Positions 1 through 8,469 of a stretch of 64,000 nt of DNA are shown piece by piece. The notes under the pieces were generated by a model. It was not told the origin of the DNA, made no database searches, and was given only the letters and a program-made list of their open reading frames with translations. Each line of letters begins with the position of its first letter. Position 1 is the first letter of the stretch. The stretch comes from Streptomyces sp. TRM70350 (lineage in GTDB: Bacteria > Actinomycetota > Actinomycetes > Streptomycetales > Streptomycetaceae): contig NZ_JAHUXH010000035.1 in assembly GCF_019219825.1 (NCBI RefSeq), positions 1 through 64,000 on the forward strand, written 5' to 3'. A program made the translations under genes and the position numbers.

Positions 1-288
1 CTAACCCGCGCCCCCGCTGATGCGATCGGCGGGAAGCGTCCGGCTGCACCGGACTTCGTCAAACGGGACTTCGCTGCCGAGGAACCCGATCTCGTCTGGG
101 CGGGCGACGTGACAGAGATCGTCACCGAGGAGGGCAAGCTCTGCCTCGCCACGGTCATCGACCTGTTCTCCCGGCGCCTGCTCGGCTACGCGATGGGTGC
201 CCACCATGGCGCGGACCTGGTCGTGGCAGCACTGAACATGGGCCTACGACATCCGCGCTCTGGAGATGGACTCGTACAGCATCGCTGA
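1..288 (+). pseudogene. IS3-family transposase (orfB/integrase) remnant, truncated at both ends
   Basis: Reading from base 1, the translation contains EEPDLVWAGDVTEIVTEEG and ATVIDLFSRRLLGYAMG, the start of the DDE integrase core of IS3-type transposases; the Asp of GDVTE is the first catalytic residue. Similarity is lost after LVVAALNMG (about base 240) and a stop follows at 286-288, so the second Asp and the Glu of the triad are missing. A second frame across the junction (about 239-316) reads YDIRALEMDSYSIAERLRSW, possibly a helix-turn-helix scrap of another transposase, but this is uncertain. The reading frame enters from outside the window. This is a dead element. Confidence 0.75.
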
Positions 289-402
289 ACGGCTGCGCTC
301 CTGGCGCCTCGCCTGACCTCGTGGTCCCGGCTAGCGCCGGATTTCGAGAACGCAACGGCCGCTGGATAGCGTCGTGTTACACCGAACTGGGAGGGCAGTT
401 TC

Positions 403-738
403 ATGGCCAGCGAGATCGTGATTGCGCAGACGACCATCGACGACGAGGAGCAGGCGAAGGTCCTCGCCCGCGGCGCGGTCGAGGACCGGTTGGCCGCGTG
501 CGCCCACATCGACCATCCGTTCACCGCGGTGTACCGGTGGAAGAACGCTATCGAGACGGCTCAGGAGTGGCGGATCTCGTACAAGACGACCACGGACCGG
601 CTGCCGGAGCTGGAGGCGTGGGTGTCCGAGAAGCACAGCTACGAGGTGCCTGAGTGGATCACCCTCCCGGTGACGGGGGGCTCCGAGGCCTATCTGGCGT
701 GGGTCGTCGACGAGTCCGCGCCGCAGTCCGCCGGGTGA
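403..738 (+). CDS. cutA: CutA1-like divalent-cation tolerance protein
   Basis: This 111-residue protein has the usual CutA1 length and pattern: IVIAQTTIDDEEQAKVLARGAV at the start, DRLAACAHID, a YRWKNAIE strand, and EVPEWITLPVTGGSEAYLAWV near the end. CutA1 proteins form very stable cytoplasmic trimers with a ferredoxin-like fold and are linked to copper or divalent-cation tolerance, though the molecular role is unsettled. The ATG follows a GGGAGGG ribosome site. The gene stands alone between a transposase remnant and about 600 bp of non-coding sequence, so it may have been moved or stranded by insertion-element activity. Confidence 0.9.
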   Translation: MASEIVIAQTTIDDEEQAKVLARGAVEDRLAACAHIDHPFTAVYRWKNAIETAQEWRISYKTTTDRLPELEAWVSEKHSYEVPEWITLPVTGGSEAYLAWVVDESAPQSAG

Positions 739-1344
739 CGCCTCACGCGGCGAACTGCCGCAGATGACGAGCGAACTCGCGCTCATGGGCGTCACCCGCG
801 GGTGGCTGAACCGCATCTGGCGGCGCGAAGAGGTCCGCAGCGCGATAGAGCTGGCCACCCCCCGTTCCGACTGCAGCGGTCAAGGCCTCGGTCCAGGGCA
901 GGCGGAGCGATCCCCGCCAGGTCCGCCGTACCGCGTTGTCCGCCGCCTCCTGCCTCCTGCGGTGGCGGCACCGCCCCACACCGCTCGGCCTGTTCGCCGG
1001 CATCGCTCCCCTATCCGCGGGGCCCCGGGTGAGCGTGCCGTAGCGAGGTAAGCACCGCGTTAGCGATCCGGCGCGACGCCGAGTGGTCACCGACATCATC
1101 CTGCGCCTTCAGTGAAGCCCCGAACTGCTGAAGCGGCTACCGCTGATCGCCAACAACGCCGCCCGTACCCGCGGCGACCGCGTCGCCGCCAAGCCCGGCC
1201 TCAACCACTCGATCCGCAGCGGGGCTCGGAGCCGTGCAGTGGCGTCTTACACCTGTACCGAACGGGCCACGCCCTCGTCCCGACTGCCGGGAGGGCAGTC
1301 GTCAGGCGTCCACGAGGCGTCAGGCCCGCCACCGCGAGAACACC
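739..1344. other. Gene-free stretch of about 600 bp, possibly decayed
   Basis: No frame here has a good start with a ribosome site or a recognisable product. Short open stretches exist on both strands but are arginine/proline-rich and broken. Given the transposase remnant just upstream, the region may be decayed mobile DNA, but nothing in it identifies an element. Confidence 0.4.
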
Positions 1345-2172
1345 TCAGGTGCACCACCACAGAAACCGATCGCACGTCTCCGAAGGCGACGGCTCCGGAG
1401 TCGGTTCCGACGTCGTCGGGTCCGCCGTCGGGGTCGGGGCCGGGGCCGGGGCTGGTGGGGCCGCCGGGGTGGAGGTCGACGGGGCGGGGGCCGTGTCCGA
1501 CGGGGTCGACTCGTCCTCCTCCGTCGGGCTCGGCGACTCCTTGTCGTCCTTCTCGTCCTTGTCCGACTCCGACTCCGACGGGGACGGGGACGTCGAGGCA
1601 TCCGGGGAGGCCGTGCTCCTGCCCGGGGTGATGCCCGTGGAGGCGTCGGTCAGCGGGTCGGTCGTCTCGTCCACCTCCTTCGACGCGCCGCCGTCCGCCG
1701 AGGTGTCCCCGGCCGCCGCCGGGTTCGGGGCCGACCCGGGGGCGTCCAGGCCGAGTTCGGCGAGGCTGAGGGCACCGGCGGCCAGCACGAAGCCCGCCGT
1801 GATCAGCAGGGTGCGGCGGCGTCGGCGGCGGTGGGCCGCGGCCTTGCGGTCGCGACGACTCACGCCCGGCTGGCGGCGCCTGGACTCCCGGCGCCCGGCG
1901 CGGTCGTCGTCAAGGGCGTCGGCGTCCTCGTCGTCCGGCTCGTCCGGCTCGTATGGCTCGTATGGCTCGTCCGGCTCGTCCGGCTCGTCCGGCTGCGCCG
2001 CCCGTACCACCGTGACGACATCCGTGCGCACGTCGGTCCGCACATCCGTCCGTACGACGGTGTGCACGACGGTCTCCTCCGCGTACGCGGGAAGCTGTTC
2101 GGCCGGCGTGCCGCACCCCGGGCAGGCCAGGGCGCCGTTCAGGTGCCGTCGGCACGAGTGGCAGTAGTCCAT
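1345..2172 (-). CDS. Zinc-ribbon, single-pass membrane protein with acidic repeats (SCO2400-like)
   Basis: This 275-residue protein opens with CHSCRRHLNGALACPGCG, a four-cysteine zinc-ribbon. An acidic repeat of Asp-Glu-Pro and Tyr-Glu-Pro triplets follows (about residues 62-80), then an Arg/Lys-rich stretch, one hydrophobic segment (LLITAGFVLAAGALSLAEL, about 143-161) and a long Ser/Thr/Pro/Glu tail ending in Cys-Asp-Arg-Phe-Leu-Trp-Trp-Cys-Thr. The layout suggests a cytoplasmic N-terminus and an extracytoplasmic disordered tail. Proteins with this zinc-ribbon start are common hypothetical proteins in Streptomyces; the SCO2400 label is from memory. Function unknown. It is divergent from the catabolic operon at 2430. 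Confidence 0.8.
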   Translation of the reverse strand: MDYCHSCRRHLNGALACPGCGTPAEQLPAYAEETVVHTVVRTDVRTDVRTDVVTVVRAAQPDEPDEPDEPYEPYEPDEPDDEDADALDDDRAGRRESRRRQPGVSRRDRKAAAHRRRRRRTLLITAGFVLAAGALSLAELGLDAPGSAPNPAAAGDTSADGGASKEVDETTDPLTDASTGITPGRSTASPDASTSPSPSESESDKDEKDDKESPSPTEEDESTPSDTAPAPSTSTPAAPPAPAPAPTPTADPTTSEPTPEPSPSETCDRFLWWCT

Positions 2173-2333
2173 GACGCGGGAAGGTTAAGTTTTTGATCGG
2201 TAACGTTCATAGTCGCCGCTGTGAATGTTCTGTGCGGAACAATCGCTTCCGGCGCGTCGACTTGAGGGCAAGCCACTCTCATCATCCCGAAACCGGCCGT
2301 CGAAAGTGTCGAAACCGTTATCCGCCAGACCCA

Positions 2334-2363
2334 TTGACACCCCCACCGCCGCGTCCTTACTGT
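2334..2363 (+). promoter_or_regulatory. Probable promoter of the sugar-acid catabolic operon
   Basis: TTGACA at 2334-2339 and TACTGT at 2358-2363 are separated by 18 bp, a good housekeeping-type promoter for Streptomyces. It faces the dehydratase gene at 2430 and is followed at once by the direct repeats at 2373-2401. Confidence 0.6.
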
Positions 2364-2372
2364 CACGCCAGC

Positions 2373-2401
2373 ATTTCGAACGTGTGACGAAATTTCGAAC
2401 A
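2373..2401 (+). promoter_or_regulatory. Probable IclR operator: direct repeats of ATTTCGAAC
   Basis: ATTTCGAAC occurs at 2373-2381 and again at 2392-2400, just downstream of the predicted -10 box, where a bound repressor would block transcription. The second copy sits in a CGAAATTTCG palindrome. The 13-mer GAAATTTCGAACA (2389-2401) recurs in reverse complement at 29211-29223, upstream of the IclR regulator gene. That shared AT-rich word in a high-GC genome is the basis for proposing IclR binding. Confidence 0.55.
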
Positions 2402-2429
2402 GAGCCGACCTTCACGAGGGGCAACTGCC

Positions 2430-3596
2430 GTGCGCATCACCGGAATCAGCACACACGTGGTCGGGACGCCGTGGCGCAACCTGACCTACGTCCAGGTGCA
2501 CACCGACGAGGGGATCACTGGAGTCGGGGAGACCAGGATGCTGGGCCACACCGACGCCCTCCTCGGCTACCTGAAGGAGGCCGAGGCCAACCACATTCTC
2601 GGCTCCGACCCGTTCGCCGTGGAAGACCTGGTACGCCGTATGAAGTACGGCGACTACGGGCGGGCCGGCGAGATCGTGATGTCCGGGATCGCCGTGGTCG
2701 AGATGGCCTGCTGGGACATCAAGGGCAAGGCCCTCGGCGTGCCGGTGTGGCAGCTGCTGGGCGGCAAGGTCACCGACAAGGTCAAGGCGTACGCCAACGG
2801 CTGGTACACCACGGAGCGCACCCCCGAGGCGTACCACAAGGCCGCCCAGGAGGTCATGGCGCGCGGCTACCGGGCGCTGAAGATCGACCCCTTCGGCACC
2901 GGCCACTTCGAGCTGGACCACCAGCAGACCCTCTACGCCGTCTCCCTCATCGAGGCGGTCCGCGACGCCATCGGCCCCGAGGCCGAGCTGATGCTGGAGA
3001 TGCACGGCCGCTTCTCCCCCGCCACCGCCGTCCGGCTCGCCCACGAGCTGGCGCCGTTCAAGCCGGCCTGGCTGGAGGAGCCCGTCCCGCCGGAGAACCT
3101 CAAGGCCCTGGAGAAGGTCGCCGCCAAGGTGGACATGCCGGTGGCCACCGGTGAGCGGATCCACGACCGGATCGAGTTCCGCGAGCTGTTCGAGAGCCAG
3201 GCCGTCGACATCATCCAGCCGGACGTCGGCCACATCGGCGGCATCTGGGAGACCCGGAAGCTGGCCGCCACCGCCGAGACCCACTACATGCTGGTCGCGC
3301 CGCACAACGTGGGCGGCTCGGTGCTGACCGCCGCGTCCCTCCAGGTCGGCTTCACCTCCCCCAACTTCAAGATCCTGGAGCACTTCAACGACTTCGCCGA
3401 CGCGGAGATCAAGAAGGTCGTCAAGGGCGCGCCCCAGGTGAACCCGGAGGACGGCTGCTTCCACCTCTCCGACGCCCCCGGCCTCGGCGTCGAGCTGGAC
3501 ACCGACGCGGCCGCCGAGTTCCCGCAGCAGCAGGCCCGATTCGACCTGTGGGCCGAGGGCTGGGAGCAGCGCAAGCCGAAGGCGACGAAGCCATGA
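2430..3596 (+). CDS. Enolase-superfamily sugar-acid dehydratase (galactonate dehydratase-like)
   Basis: This 388-residue cytoplasmic enzyme belongs to the mandelate racemase/muconate lactonizing superfamily. Visible landmarks are ALKIDPFG (about residue 150), EMHGRFS (about 190, a metal ligand and general acid/base His), LEEPVPPEN (about 215), ATGERIHDR (about 240), QPDVGHIGG (about 264) and VAPHNVGG (about 290, the Asp/His dyad region). This pattern is that of galactonate/mannonate-type dehydratases, which remove water from an aldonate to give a 2-keto-3-deoxy acid with Mg2+. GTG start after GAGGGG. First gene of the operon, overlapping the dehydrogenase by 4 bp. The exact sugar acid cannot be read from sequence. 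Confidence 0.85.
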   Translation: MRITGISTHVVGTPWRNLTYVQVHTDEGITGVGETRMLGHTDALLGYLKEAEANHILGSDPFAVEDLVRRMKYGDYGRAGEIVMSGIAVVEMACWDIKGKALGVPVWQLLGGKVTDKVKAYANGWYTTERTPEAYHKAAQEVMARGYRALKIDPFGTGHFELDHQQTLYAVSLIEAVRDAIGPEAELMLEMHGRFSPATAVRLAHELAPFKPAWLEEPVPPENLKALEKVAAKVDMPVATGERIHDRIEFRELFESQAVDIIQPDVGHIGGIWETRKLAATAETHYMLVAPHNVGGSVLTAASLQVGFTSPNFKILEHFNDFADAEIKKVVKGAPQVNPEDGCFHLSDAPGLGVELDTDAAAEFPQQQARFDLWAEGWEQRKPKATKP

Positions 3597-4597
3597 GCAC
3601 CGCCGTCCTCGTCGAGGCGCCCGGCGAGCACCGGCTCGTCGAGCACACGCCCCGCCCACCGGGCCCCGGTGAGGCGCAGGTGCGGGTGCACGCCGTCGGC
3701 ATCTGCGGCAGCGACCGCGAGGTCTACCAGGGCAACCGGCCCGAGGGGTACGTCCGTTACCCGCTCACCCCCGGCCACGAGTGGTCGGGGACGGTCACCG
3801 AGGTCGGCCCCGGGGTCCCCGCCTCCCTGGTCGGCCGCAAGGTCGTCGGTGAGGGCTTTCGAAACTGCCAGGTGTGCGACCGCTGCCACGCCGGTGAGAC
3901 CACGTTGTGCGGCGCGGGGTACGAGGAGACCGGGTTCACCCAGCCCGGCGCCATGGCCGCCACGCTCACGCTCCCGGCCCGGCTGCTGCACGTCCTCCCG
4001 GACGACTGCGACCTGACCGCCGCCGCCCTGCTGGAACCGGCCGCCTGTATCGCGGCCGCGGCGATCAAGGCGAACGCCCTGCCGGGCGAGCGGGTGGCGG
4101 TCGTGGGGACCGGGACGCTGGGCATGTTCGCCGTGCAGTTCCTGAAGGCGGGATCACCGGCCGAACTGCTCGTCGTGGGCACCCGGCGCGACCGGGAGCA
4201 GCTGTCGCGGCAGTACGGCGCCACCGACTTCCGCACCAAGGATCAGGAACTCCCGGACGACTTCGACGTCGTCATCGAGACCGCCGGGTCCGCCGACGCC
4301 GCGCGCACCTCCGCCGCCCTGCTCAGGCGCGGCGGGCGGCTGGTTCTCACGGGGATCCCTGCGCCGGGTGCGCAGGGGCTCGACCCCACCGATCTCGTCG
4401 TACGGCAGCTGGAGGTGCACACCGTCTTCGGGGCGCCGCCGGACGCCTGGGCGCACACGGTGCGGGTGTTCGGCGCCGGGCTGCTGGATCCGGTGCCGCT
4501 GGTCACCCACGAGCTGCCGCTGACCGAGTTCTCGCAGGCCATCGAGCTGGTCGGAGCCGGCGACCCGAAGGTCGGCAAGGTGCTGCTCCGCCCCTAG
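3593..4597 (+). CDS. Zinc-dependent medium-chain alcohol/sugar dehydrogenase
   Basis: This 334-residue MDR-family dehydrogenase shows GICGSDREVYQGN (catalytic zinc Cys), GHEWSG (zinc His/Glu), the structural zinc lobe CQVCDRCHAGETTLC with four cysteines, and the NAD(P)-binding turn VGTGTLGMFAVQ. Its ATG overlaps the stop of the dehydratase (ATGA), so the two are probably translated together. It may oxidise a sugar or sugar alcohol, or an intermediate made from the dehydratase product; relatives include threonine, sorbitol and galactitol dehydrogenases. Start chosen for the overlap; an in-frame upstream start would run into the preceding gene. Confidence 0.85.
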   Translation: MSTAVLVEAPGEHRLVEHTPRPPGPGEAQVRVHAVGICGSDREVYQGNRPEGYVRYPLTPGHEWSGTVTEVGPGVPASLVGRKVVGEGFRNCQVCDRCHAGETTLCGAGYEETGFTQPGAMAATLTLPARLLHVLPDDCDLTAAALLEPAACIAAAAIKANALPGERVAVVGTGTLGMFAVQFLKAGSPAELLVVGTRRDREQLSRQYGATDFRTKDQELPDDFDVVIETAGSADAARTSAALLRRGGRLVLTGIPAPGAQGLDPTDLVVRQLEVHTVFGAPPDAWAHTVRVFGAGLLDPVPLVTHELPLTEFSQAIELVGAGDPKVGKVLLRP

Positions 4598-4599
4598 TC

Positions 4600-4644
4600 G
4601 TACGCCGGTACGGGGACAACCTGACGGCCGCCGTACCGGCGTAC
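4600..4644 (+). terminator. Hairpin with 14-bp perfect stem after the dehydrogenase gene
   Basis: GTACGCCGGTACGG (4600-4613) pairs with CCGTACCGGCGTAC (4631-4644) around a 17-nt loop, starting 2 bp after the dehydrogenase stop. There is no U-tract, as is usual in Streptomyces. It may attenuate read-through into the next gene or protect the 3' end. Confidence 0.5.
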
Positions 4645-4708
4645 TCCCAGCCTTCGCATCCCCAGTGCCGCGAACCTCGTCCGAAATACCGAACACGAAG
4701 GACAGCTT

Positions 4709-5677
4709 GTGACCGACGCTTCCGCCACGGCAGCCCGCAGGCCCGGTGAGCAGGCGCTCACCGCCCTCGGCCTGGGCGCGCCCGCCCTCGACCCCGCCGA
4801 CGCCTCACCGCACAGCTTCCCGGGCGGTGGCCGCTGGCGCACCGAGATCCCCTCGTGCGAGGGCCCCGAGGCGCTGGCGGTCGTCCTCAAGGAGTCCTCG
4901 CGCCTCGATGTGCCGATCCACCGGATCAGCCAGGGCAGCGGGGTGTGGATGCTGACCGACGCCGAGATCACCGAGATGGTGGAGGCGACCGGTGAACGTG
5001 ACATCGAGCTCTGCCTGTTCACCGGCCCGCGCGGCACCTGGGACATCGGCGGGTCGACCCGTACCGACTCCCGCGGCGCCGGGCTGCGGGCGCGCGGCCA
5101 CGACGCCGTCGCCGGATGCGTCGAGGACGCCGTACGGGCAACGGAGTTGGGCGTGAAGTGCCTGCTCGTCGCGGACGAGGGCGTGCTGTGGACACTGCAC
5201 CGGGCGCGCGCACAGGGCATCCTCCCGGCCGACACCACGCTCAAGGTGTCGGCGCTGATCGGGCCCGTCAACCCGGCCTCGTACGCGGTGTACGAGCACC
5301 TGGGCGCGGACTCCGTCAACGTGCCCAGCGATCTGACGCTGGATCACCTCACCGAGATCCGCAGGGTGTCCGGCGCTCCCATGGACATGTACATCGAGGC
5401 CCCCGACGATCTCGGCGGCTATGTGCGGATGTACGAGGTCGCCGAGCTGATCCGGCGCGGCGCGCCGCTCTATCTGAAGTTCGGCCTGTCCAAGGCGCCC
5501 GGGATGTATCCCTACGGGCACCACCTGCGGGAGCTGACCCTGGCCACCGCCAAGGAGCGGGTGCGGCGCGGCCGGCTCGCCCTCGATCTGCTGGCCCGCC
5601 ACGGAGCGGACGGCGACATGGCGCCGCTCGGCTCCCGGCTGCCGGGCGAACTGCGCCGGTTCGAAACCTCGTCATAA
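4709..5677 (+). CDS. Unrecognised TIM-barrel-like protein of the sugar operon (perhaps U32-peptidase-like)
   Basis: This 322-residue soluble protein has alternating strand/helix segments suggestive of a TIM barrel: VPIHRISQGSG, IELCLFTGPRGTWDIGG, GVKCLLVADEGVLWTLHRA, LKVSALIGPVNPASYAVYEHL, GADSVNVPSD, APMDMYIEAPDDLGGYVRMY and APLYLKFGLSK. The EAPDD and GADSVNVPSD segments recall the region around the barrel in U32-type peptidase-like proteins, but I do not see a diagnostic catalytic motif. GTG start with AAGGAC upstream. It lies between the dehydrogenase and the sugar transporter, so it may be an aldolase- or isomerase-like step in the same pathway; that is inference from position only. Confidence 0.6.
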   Translation: MTDASATAARRPGEQALTALGLGAPALDPADASPHSFPGGGRWRTEIPSCEGPEALAVVLKESSRLDVPIHRISQGSGVWMLTDAEITEMVEATGERDIELCLFTGPRGTWDIGGSTRTDSRGAGLRARGHDAVAGCVEDAVRATELGVKCLLVADEGVLWTLHRARAQGILPADTTLKVSALIGPVNPASYAVYEHLGADSVNVPSDLTLDHLTEIRRVSGAPMDMYIEAPDDLGGYVRMYEVAELIRRGAPLYLKFGLSKAPGMYPYGHHLRELTLATAKERVRRGRLALDLLARHGADGDMAPLGSRLPGELRRFETSS

Positions 5678-5773
5678 CGTTCCGGAAAACGGGCTTACAA
5701 AACAAGACACAGCCGCGCACAATCCCACACACCTCGTCTCGGTTCCACACCGCACACATCAAGGATGACGATC

Positions 5774-6886
5774 ATGCGTAACCGCAGAGCCGCACTCGCC
5801 GCCATAGCCACCGCCGCCTCCCTCGCCCTCACCCTGACCGCCTGCGGCCAGAACAGCGAGGGCGGCAGCGAGGAGGACCCGGGCAGCACCGAGGGCGCCA
5901 CCATCGGCATCGCGATGCCGACCAAGTCCTCCGAGCGCTGGATCGCCGACGGCAACAACGTCAAGAAGGACCTGGAGTCCAAGGGCTACAAGACCAGGCT
6001 CGTCTACGGCGAGGACGACCCCGACCAGCAGGTCTCGCAGGTCGAGAACCTGATCACGCAGGGCGTGAAGGCCCTGATCATCGCGGCCATCGACAACAAG
6101 TCGATGAACAACGTCCTGCAGCAGGCCAAGGACGCGAACATCCCGGTGATCTCCTACGACCGCCTGATCCTCGGCACCGAGAACGTCGACTACTACGCGT
6201 CCTTCGACAACGAGAAGGTCGGCGAGCTCCAGGGCAACTACATCGTCGAGAAGCTCGGCCTGAAGGACGGCAGCGAGAAGGGCCCCTTCAACATCGAGCT
6301 GTTCGCCGGCTCCAACGACGACAACAACACCCGCTACTTCTTCCAGGGCGCGATGAACGTCCTGCAGCCCTACATCGACAAGAAGCAGCTCGTCGTCCGC
6401 TCCCAGCAGACCGACCTGAACCAGGTCACCACCCTGCGCTGGGACGGCGGCACCGCCCAGAAGCGCATGGACGACATCCTGACCTCCGCCTACCGGAGCG
6501 AGCGGGTCGACGCGGTCCTCTCGCCGTACGACGGCATCTCCATCGGCATCCTGTCCGCGCTGAAGTCGGACGGCTACGGCACCAAGAGCAAGCCGCTGCC
6601 GATCGTCACCGGTCAGGACGCCGAGGTCGCCTCGGTGAAGTCGATCATCGCGGACCAGCAGTCGATGACCGTCTACAAGGACACCCGCGAGCTCGCCAAG
6701 GTGGCCTCGAACATGGTCGACGCGGTGCTCAACGACAAGAAGCCCGAGGTCAACGACACCAAGACGTACGACAACGGCGCCAAGGTCGTCCCGGCCTACC
6801 TGCTGGAGCCGGTGGCAGTCGACAAGGCCAACTACAAGGAAACCGTCGTCGACTCCGGCTACATCAAGGAAAGCGACCTCAACTGA
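5774..6886 (+). CDS. chvE: Multiple-monosaccharide ABC transporter substrate-binding lipoprotein
   Basis: The 370-residue precursor has a lipoprotein signal (ALTLTACGQNS; lipid-modified Cys after LTA) and then a periplasmic-binding-protein type I fold: TIGIAMPTKSSERWIADG, AIDNKSMNNVLQQAK, VISYDRLILGTENVDYYASF, FAGSNDDNNTRYFFQGAM and PIVTGQDAEVASVKSI. This is the ChvE family, which binds galactose, glucose, arabinose, xylose or fucose. Start at 5774 is preferred over the in-frame ATG at 5765 because AAGGA (5761-5765) is correctly spaced only for the former. First gene of the chvE-mmsA-mmsB transporter operon. Confidence 0.92.
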   Translation: MRNRRAALAAIATAASLALTLTACGQNSEGGSEEDPGSTEGATIGIAMPTKSSERWIADGNNVKKDLESKGYKTRLVYGEDDPDQQVSQVENLITQGVKALIIAAIDNKSMNNVLQQAKDANIPVISYDRLILGTENVDYYASFDNEKVGELQGNYIVEKLGLKDGSEKGPFNIELFAGSNDDNNTRYFFQGAMNVLQPYIDKKQLVVRSQQTDLNQVTTLRWDGGTAQKRMDDILTSAYRSERVDAVLSPYDGISIGILSALKSDGYGTKSKPLPIVTGQDAEVASVKSIIADQQSMTVYKDTRELAKVASNMVDAVLNDKKPEVNDTKTYDNGAKVVPAYLLEPVAVDKANYKETVVDSGYIKESDLN

Positions 6887-6918
6887 CCGCCGCACCCTAG
6901 GGATTGGAAGGCACGACC

Positions 6919-8469
6919 ATGGCGGGACCCGTCCTGGAAATGCGCTCGATCGTCAAGACCTTTCCCGGCGTCAAGGCGCTGTCGGACGTCACGCTGACCG
7001 TCCGGCAGGGCGAGGTCCACGCCATCTGCGGGGAGAACGGCGCCGGTAAGTCGACCCTCATGAAGGTCCTCTCCGGCGTCCACCCGCACGGCACGTACGA
7101 AGGGGAGATCCTCTTCGAGGGAGAGGTCTGCCGATTCAAGGACATCCGGGCGAGCGAGCACCACGGCATCGTCATCATCCACCAGGAACTCGCACTGGTG
7201 CCGTACCTCTCCATCGCCGAGAACATCTTCCTCGGCAACGAGCACGCCACGCGCGGGATCATCAACTGGACCGAGACGCTGAAGCACGCCACCGAGCTGC
7301 TGCGGCGGGTCGGGCTCAGCGATCACCCGGACACCCGGGTCGCCGACATCGGCGTGGGCAAGCAGCAGCTCGTCGAGATCGCCAAGGCGCTGTCCAAGAA
7401 GGTGAAGCTGCTCATCCTGGACGAGCCGACGGCCGCCCTGAACGACGAGGACAGCGGCAAACTCCTCGATCTCATCCTGGAGTTGAAGAAGCAGGGCATC
7501 ACCTCGATCATCATCAGCCACAAGCTCAACGAGATCCGCAAGGTCGCGGACTCGGTGACGATCCTGCGCGACGGCCGGAGCATCGAGACGCTCGACGTGA
7601 AGGCCGCGGAGACCACCGAGGACCGGATCATCAGCGGGATGGTCGGCCGCGACCTGGAACACCGTTTCCCGGAACGGACCCCGCACGAGGCGGAGGCGGA
7701 CGCCGCGCCCGCGCTGGAGATCCGCAACTGGACCGTGCACCACCCGATCGACCAGCAGCGCAAGGTCGTCGACGATGTGTCGATCCACGTGCGGCGTGGC
7801 GAGATCGTCGGCATCGCGGGCCTCATGGGCGCCGGGCGCACCGAACTCGCGATGAGCGTCTTCGGCCGCACCTACGGCCGGTACGCGGGCGGTTCGGTCG
7901 TCAAGGACGGTCGCGAGATCCGTACGAAGACCGTGGCGGAGGCGGTGAAGAACGGCATCGCGTACGTCACCGAGGACCGCAAGCACTTCGGCCTCAACCT
8001 CATCGACACCATCAACCGGAACATCTCACTGACCGCGCTGGGCAAGGTCGCCAAGCGTGGCGTGGTCGACGAGCACGAGGAACGGCAGGTCGCCGAGGGC
8101 TTCCGCAAGTCCATGAACATCAAGGCGCCGACCGTCTTCGAGCCGGTGGGCAAGCTGTCCGGCGGCAACCAGCAGAAGGTCGTCCTCAGCAAGTGGATCT
8201 TCGCGGGTCCGGATGTGCTGATCCTGGACGAGCCGACGCGCGGCATCGACGTCGGCGCCAAGTACGAGATCTACACGGTCATCGACCAACTGGCCGCCCA
8301 GGGCAAGGCGGTCGTCTTCATCTCCTCCGAGCTGCCGGAGCTGCTCGGCATGTGCGACCGCATCTACACGATGGCCGCGGGCCGGCTGACCGGTGAGTTC
8401 TCGCGGGCCGAGGCCTCACAGGAAACGCTGATGCGTCAGATGACGAAGGACAAAGAGGTAACCCGATGA
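6919..8469 (+). CDS. mmsA: Sugar ABC transporter ATPase with two nucleotide-binding domains
   Basis: This 516-residue protein has two fused ATPase domains. The first carries Walker A GENGAGKSTLMK (about residue 38), signature VGKQQLVEIAKAL and Walker B LLILDEPTAALN. The second has a degenerate A site (GLMGAGRTELAMSVFGR), signature LSGGNQQKVVLSKW and Walker B VLILDEPTRGIDVG. This is the layout of RbsA/XylG/MmsA-type monosaccharide importers. ATG at 6919 follows GGAAGG at 6906-6911; a TTG at 6904 would overlap that ribosome site. It lies 32 bp after chvE and overlaps mmsB by 4 bp. Confidence 0.93.
   Translation: MAGPVLEMRSIVKTFPGVKALSDVTLTVRQGEVHAICGENGAGKSTLMKVLSGVHPHGTYEGEILFEGEVCRFKDIRASEHHGIVIIHQELALVPYLSIAENIFLGNEHATRGIINWTETLKHATELLRRVGLSDHPDTRVADIGVGKQQLVEIAKALSKKVKLLILDEPTAALNDEDSGKLLDLILELKKQGITSIIISHKLNEIRKVADSVTILRDGRSIETLDVKAAETTEDRIISGMVGRDLEHRFPERTPHEAEADAAPALEIRNWTVHHPIDQQRKVVDDVSIHVRRGEIVGIAGLMGAGRTELAMSVFGRTYGRYAGGSVVKDGREIRTKTVAEAVKNGIAYVTEDRKHFGLNLIDTINRNISLTALGKVAKRGVVDEHEERQVAEGFRKSMNIKAPTVFEPVGKLSGGNQQKVVLSKWIFAGPDVLILDEPTRGIDVGAKYEIYTVIDQLAAQGKAVVFISSELPELLGMCDRIYTMAAGRLTGEFSRAEASQETLMRQMTKDKEVTR

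Noticed and set aside
764..1051. Short open frames around 0.75-1.1 kb as possible genes
   Set aside because: No ribosome site, no motif and disrupted composition on both strands.
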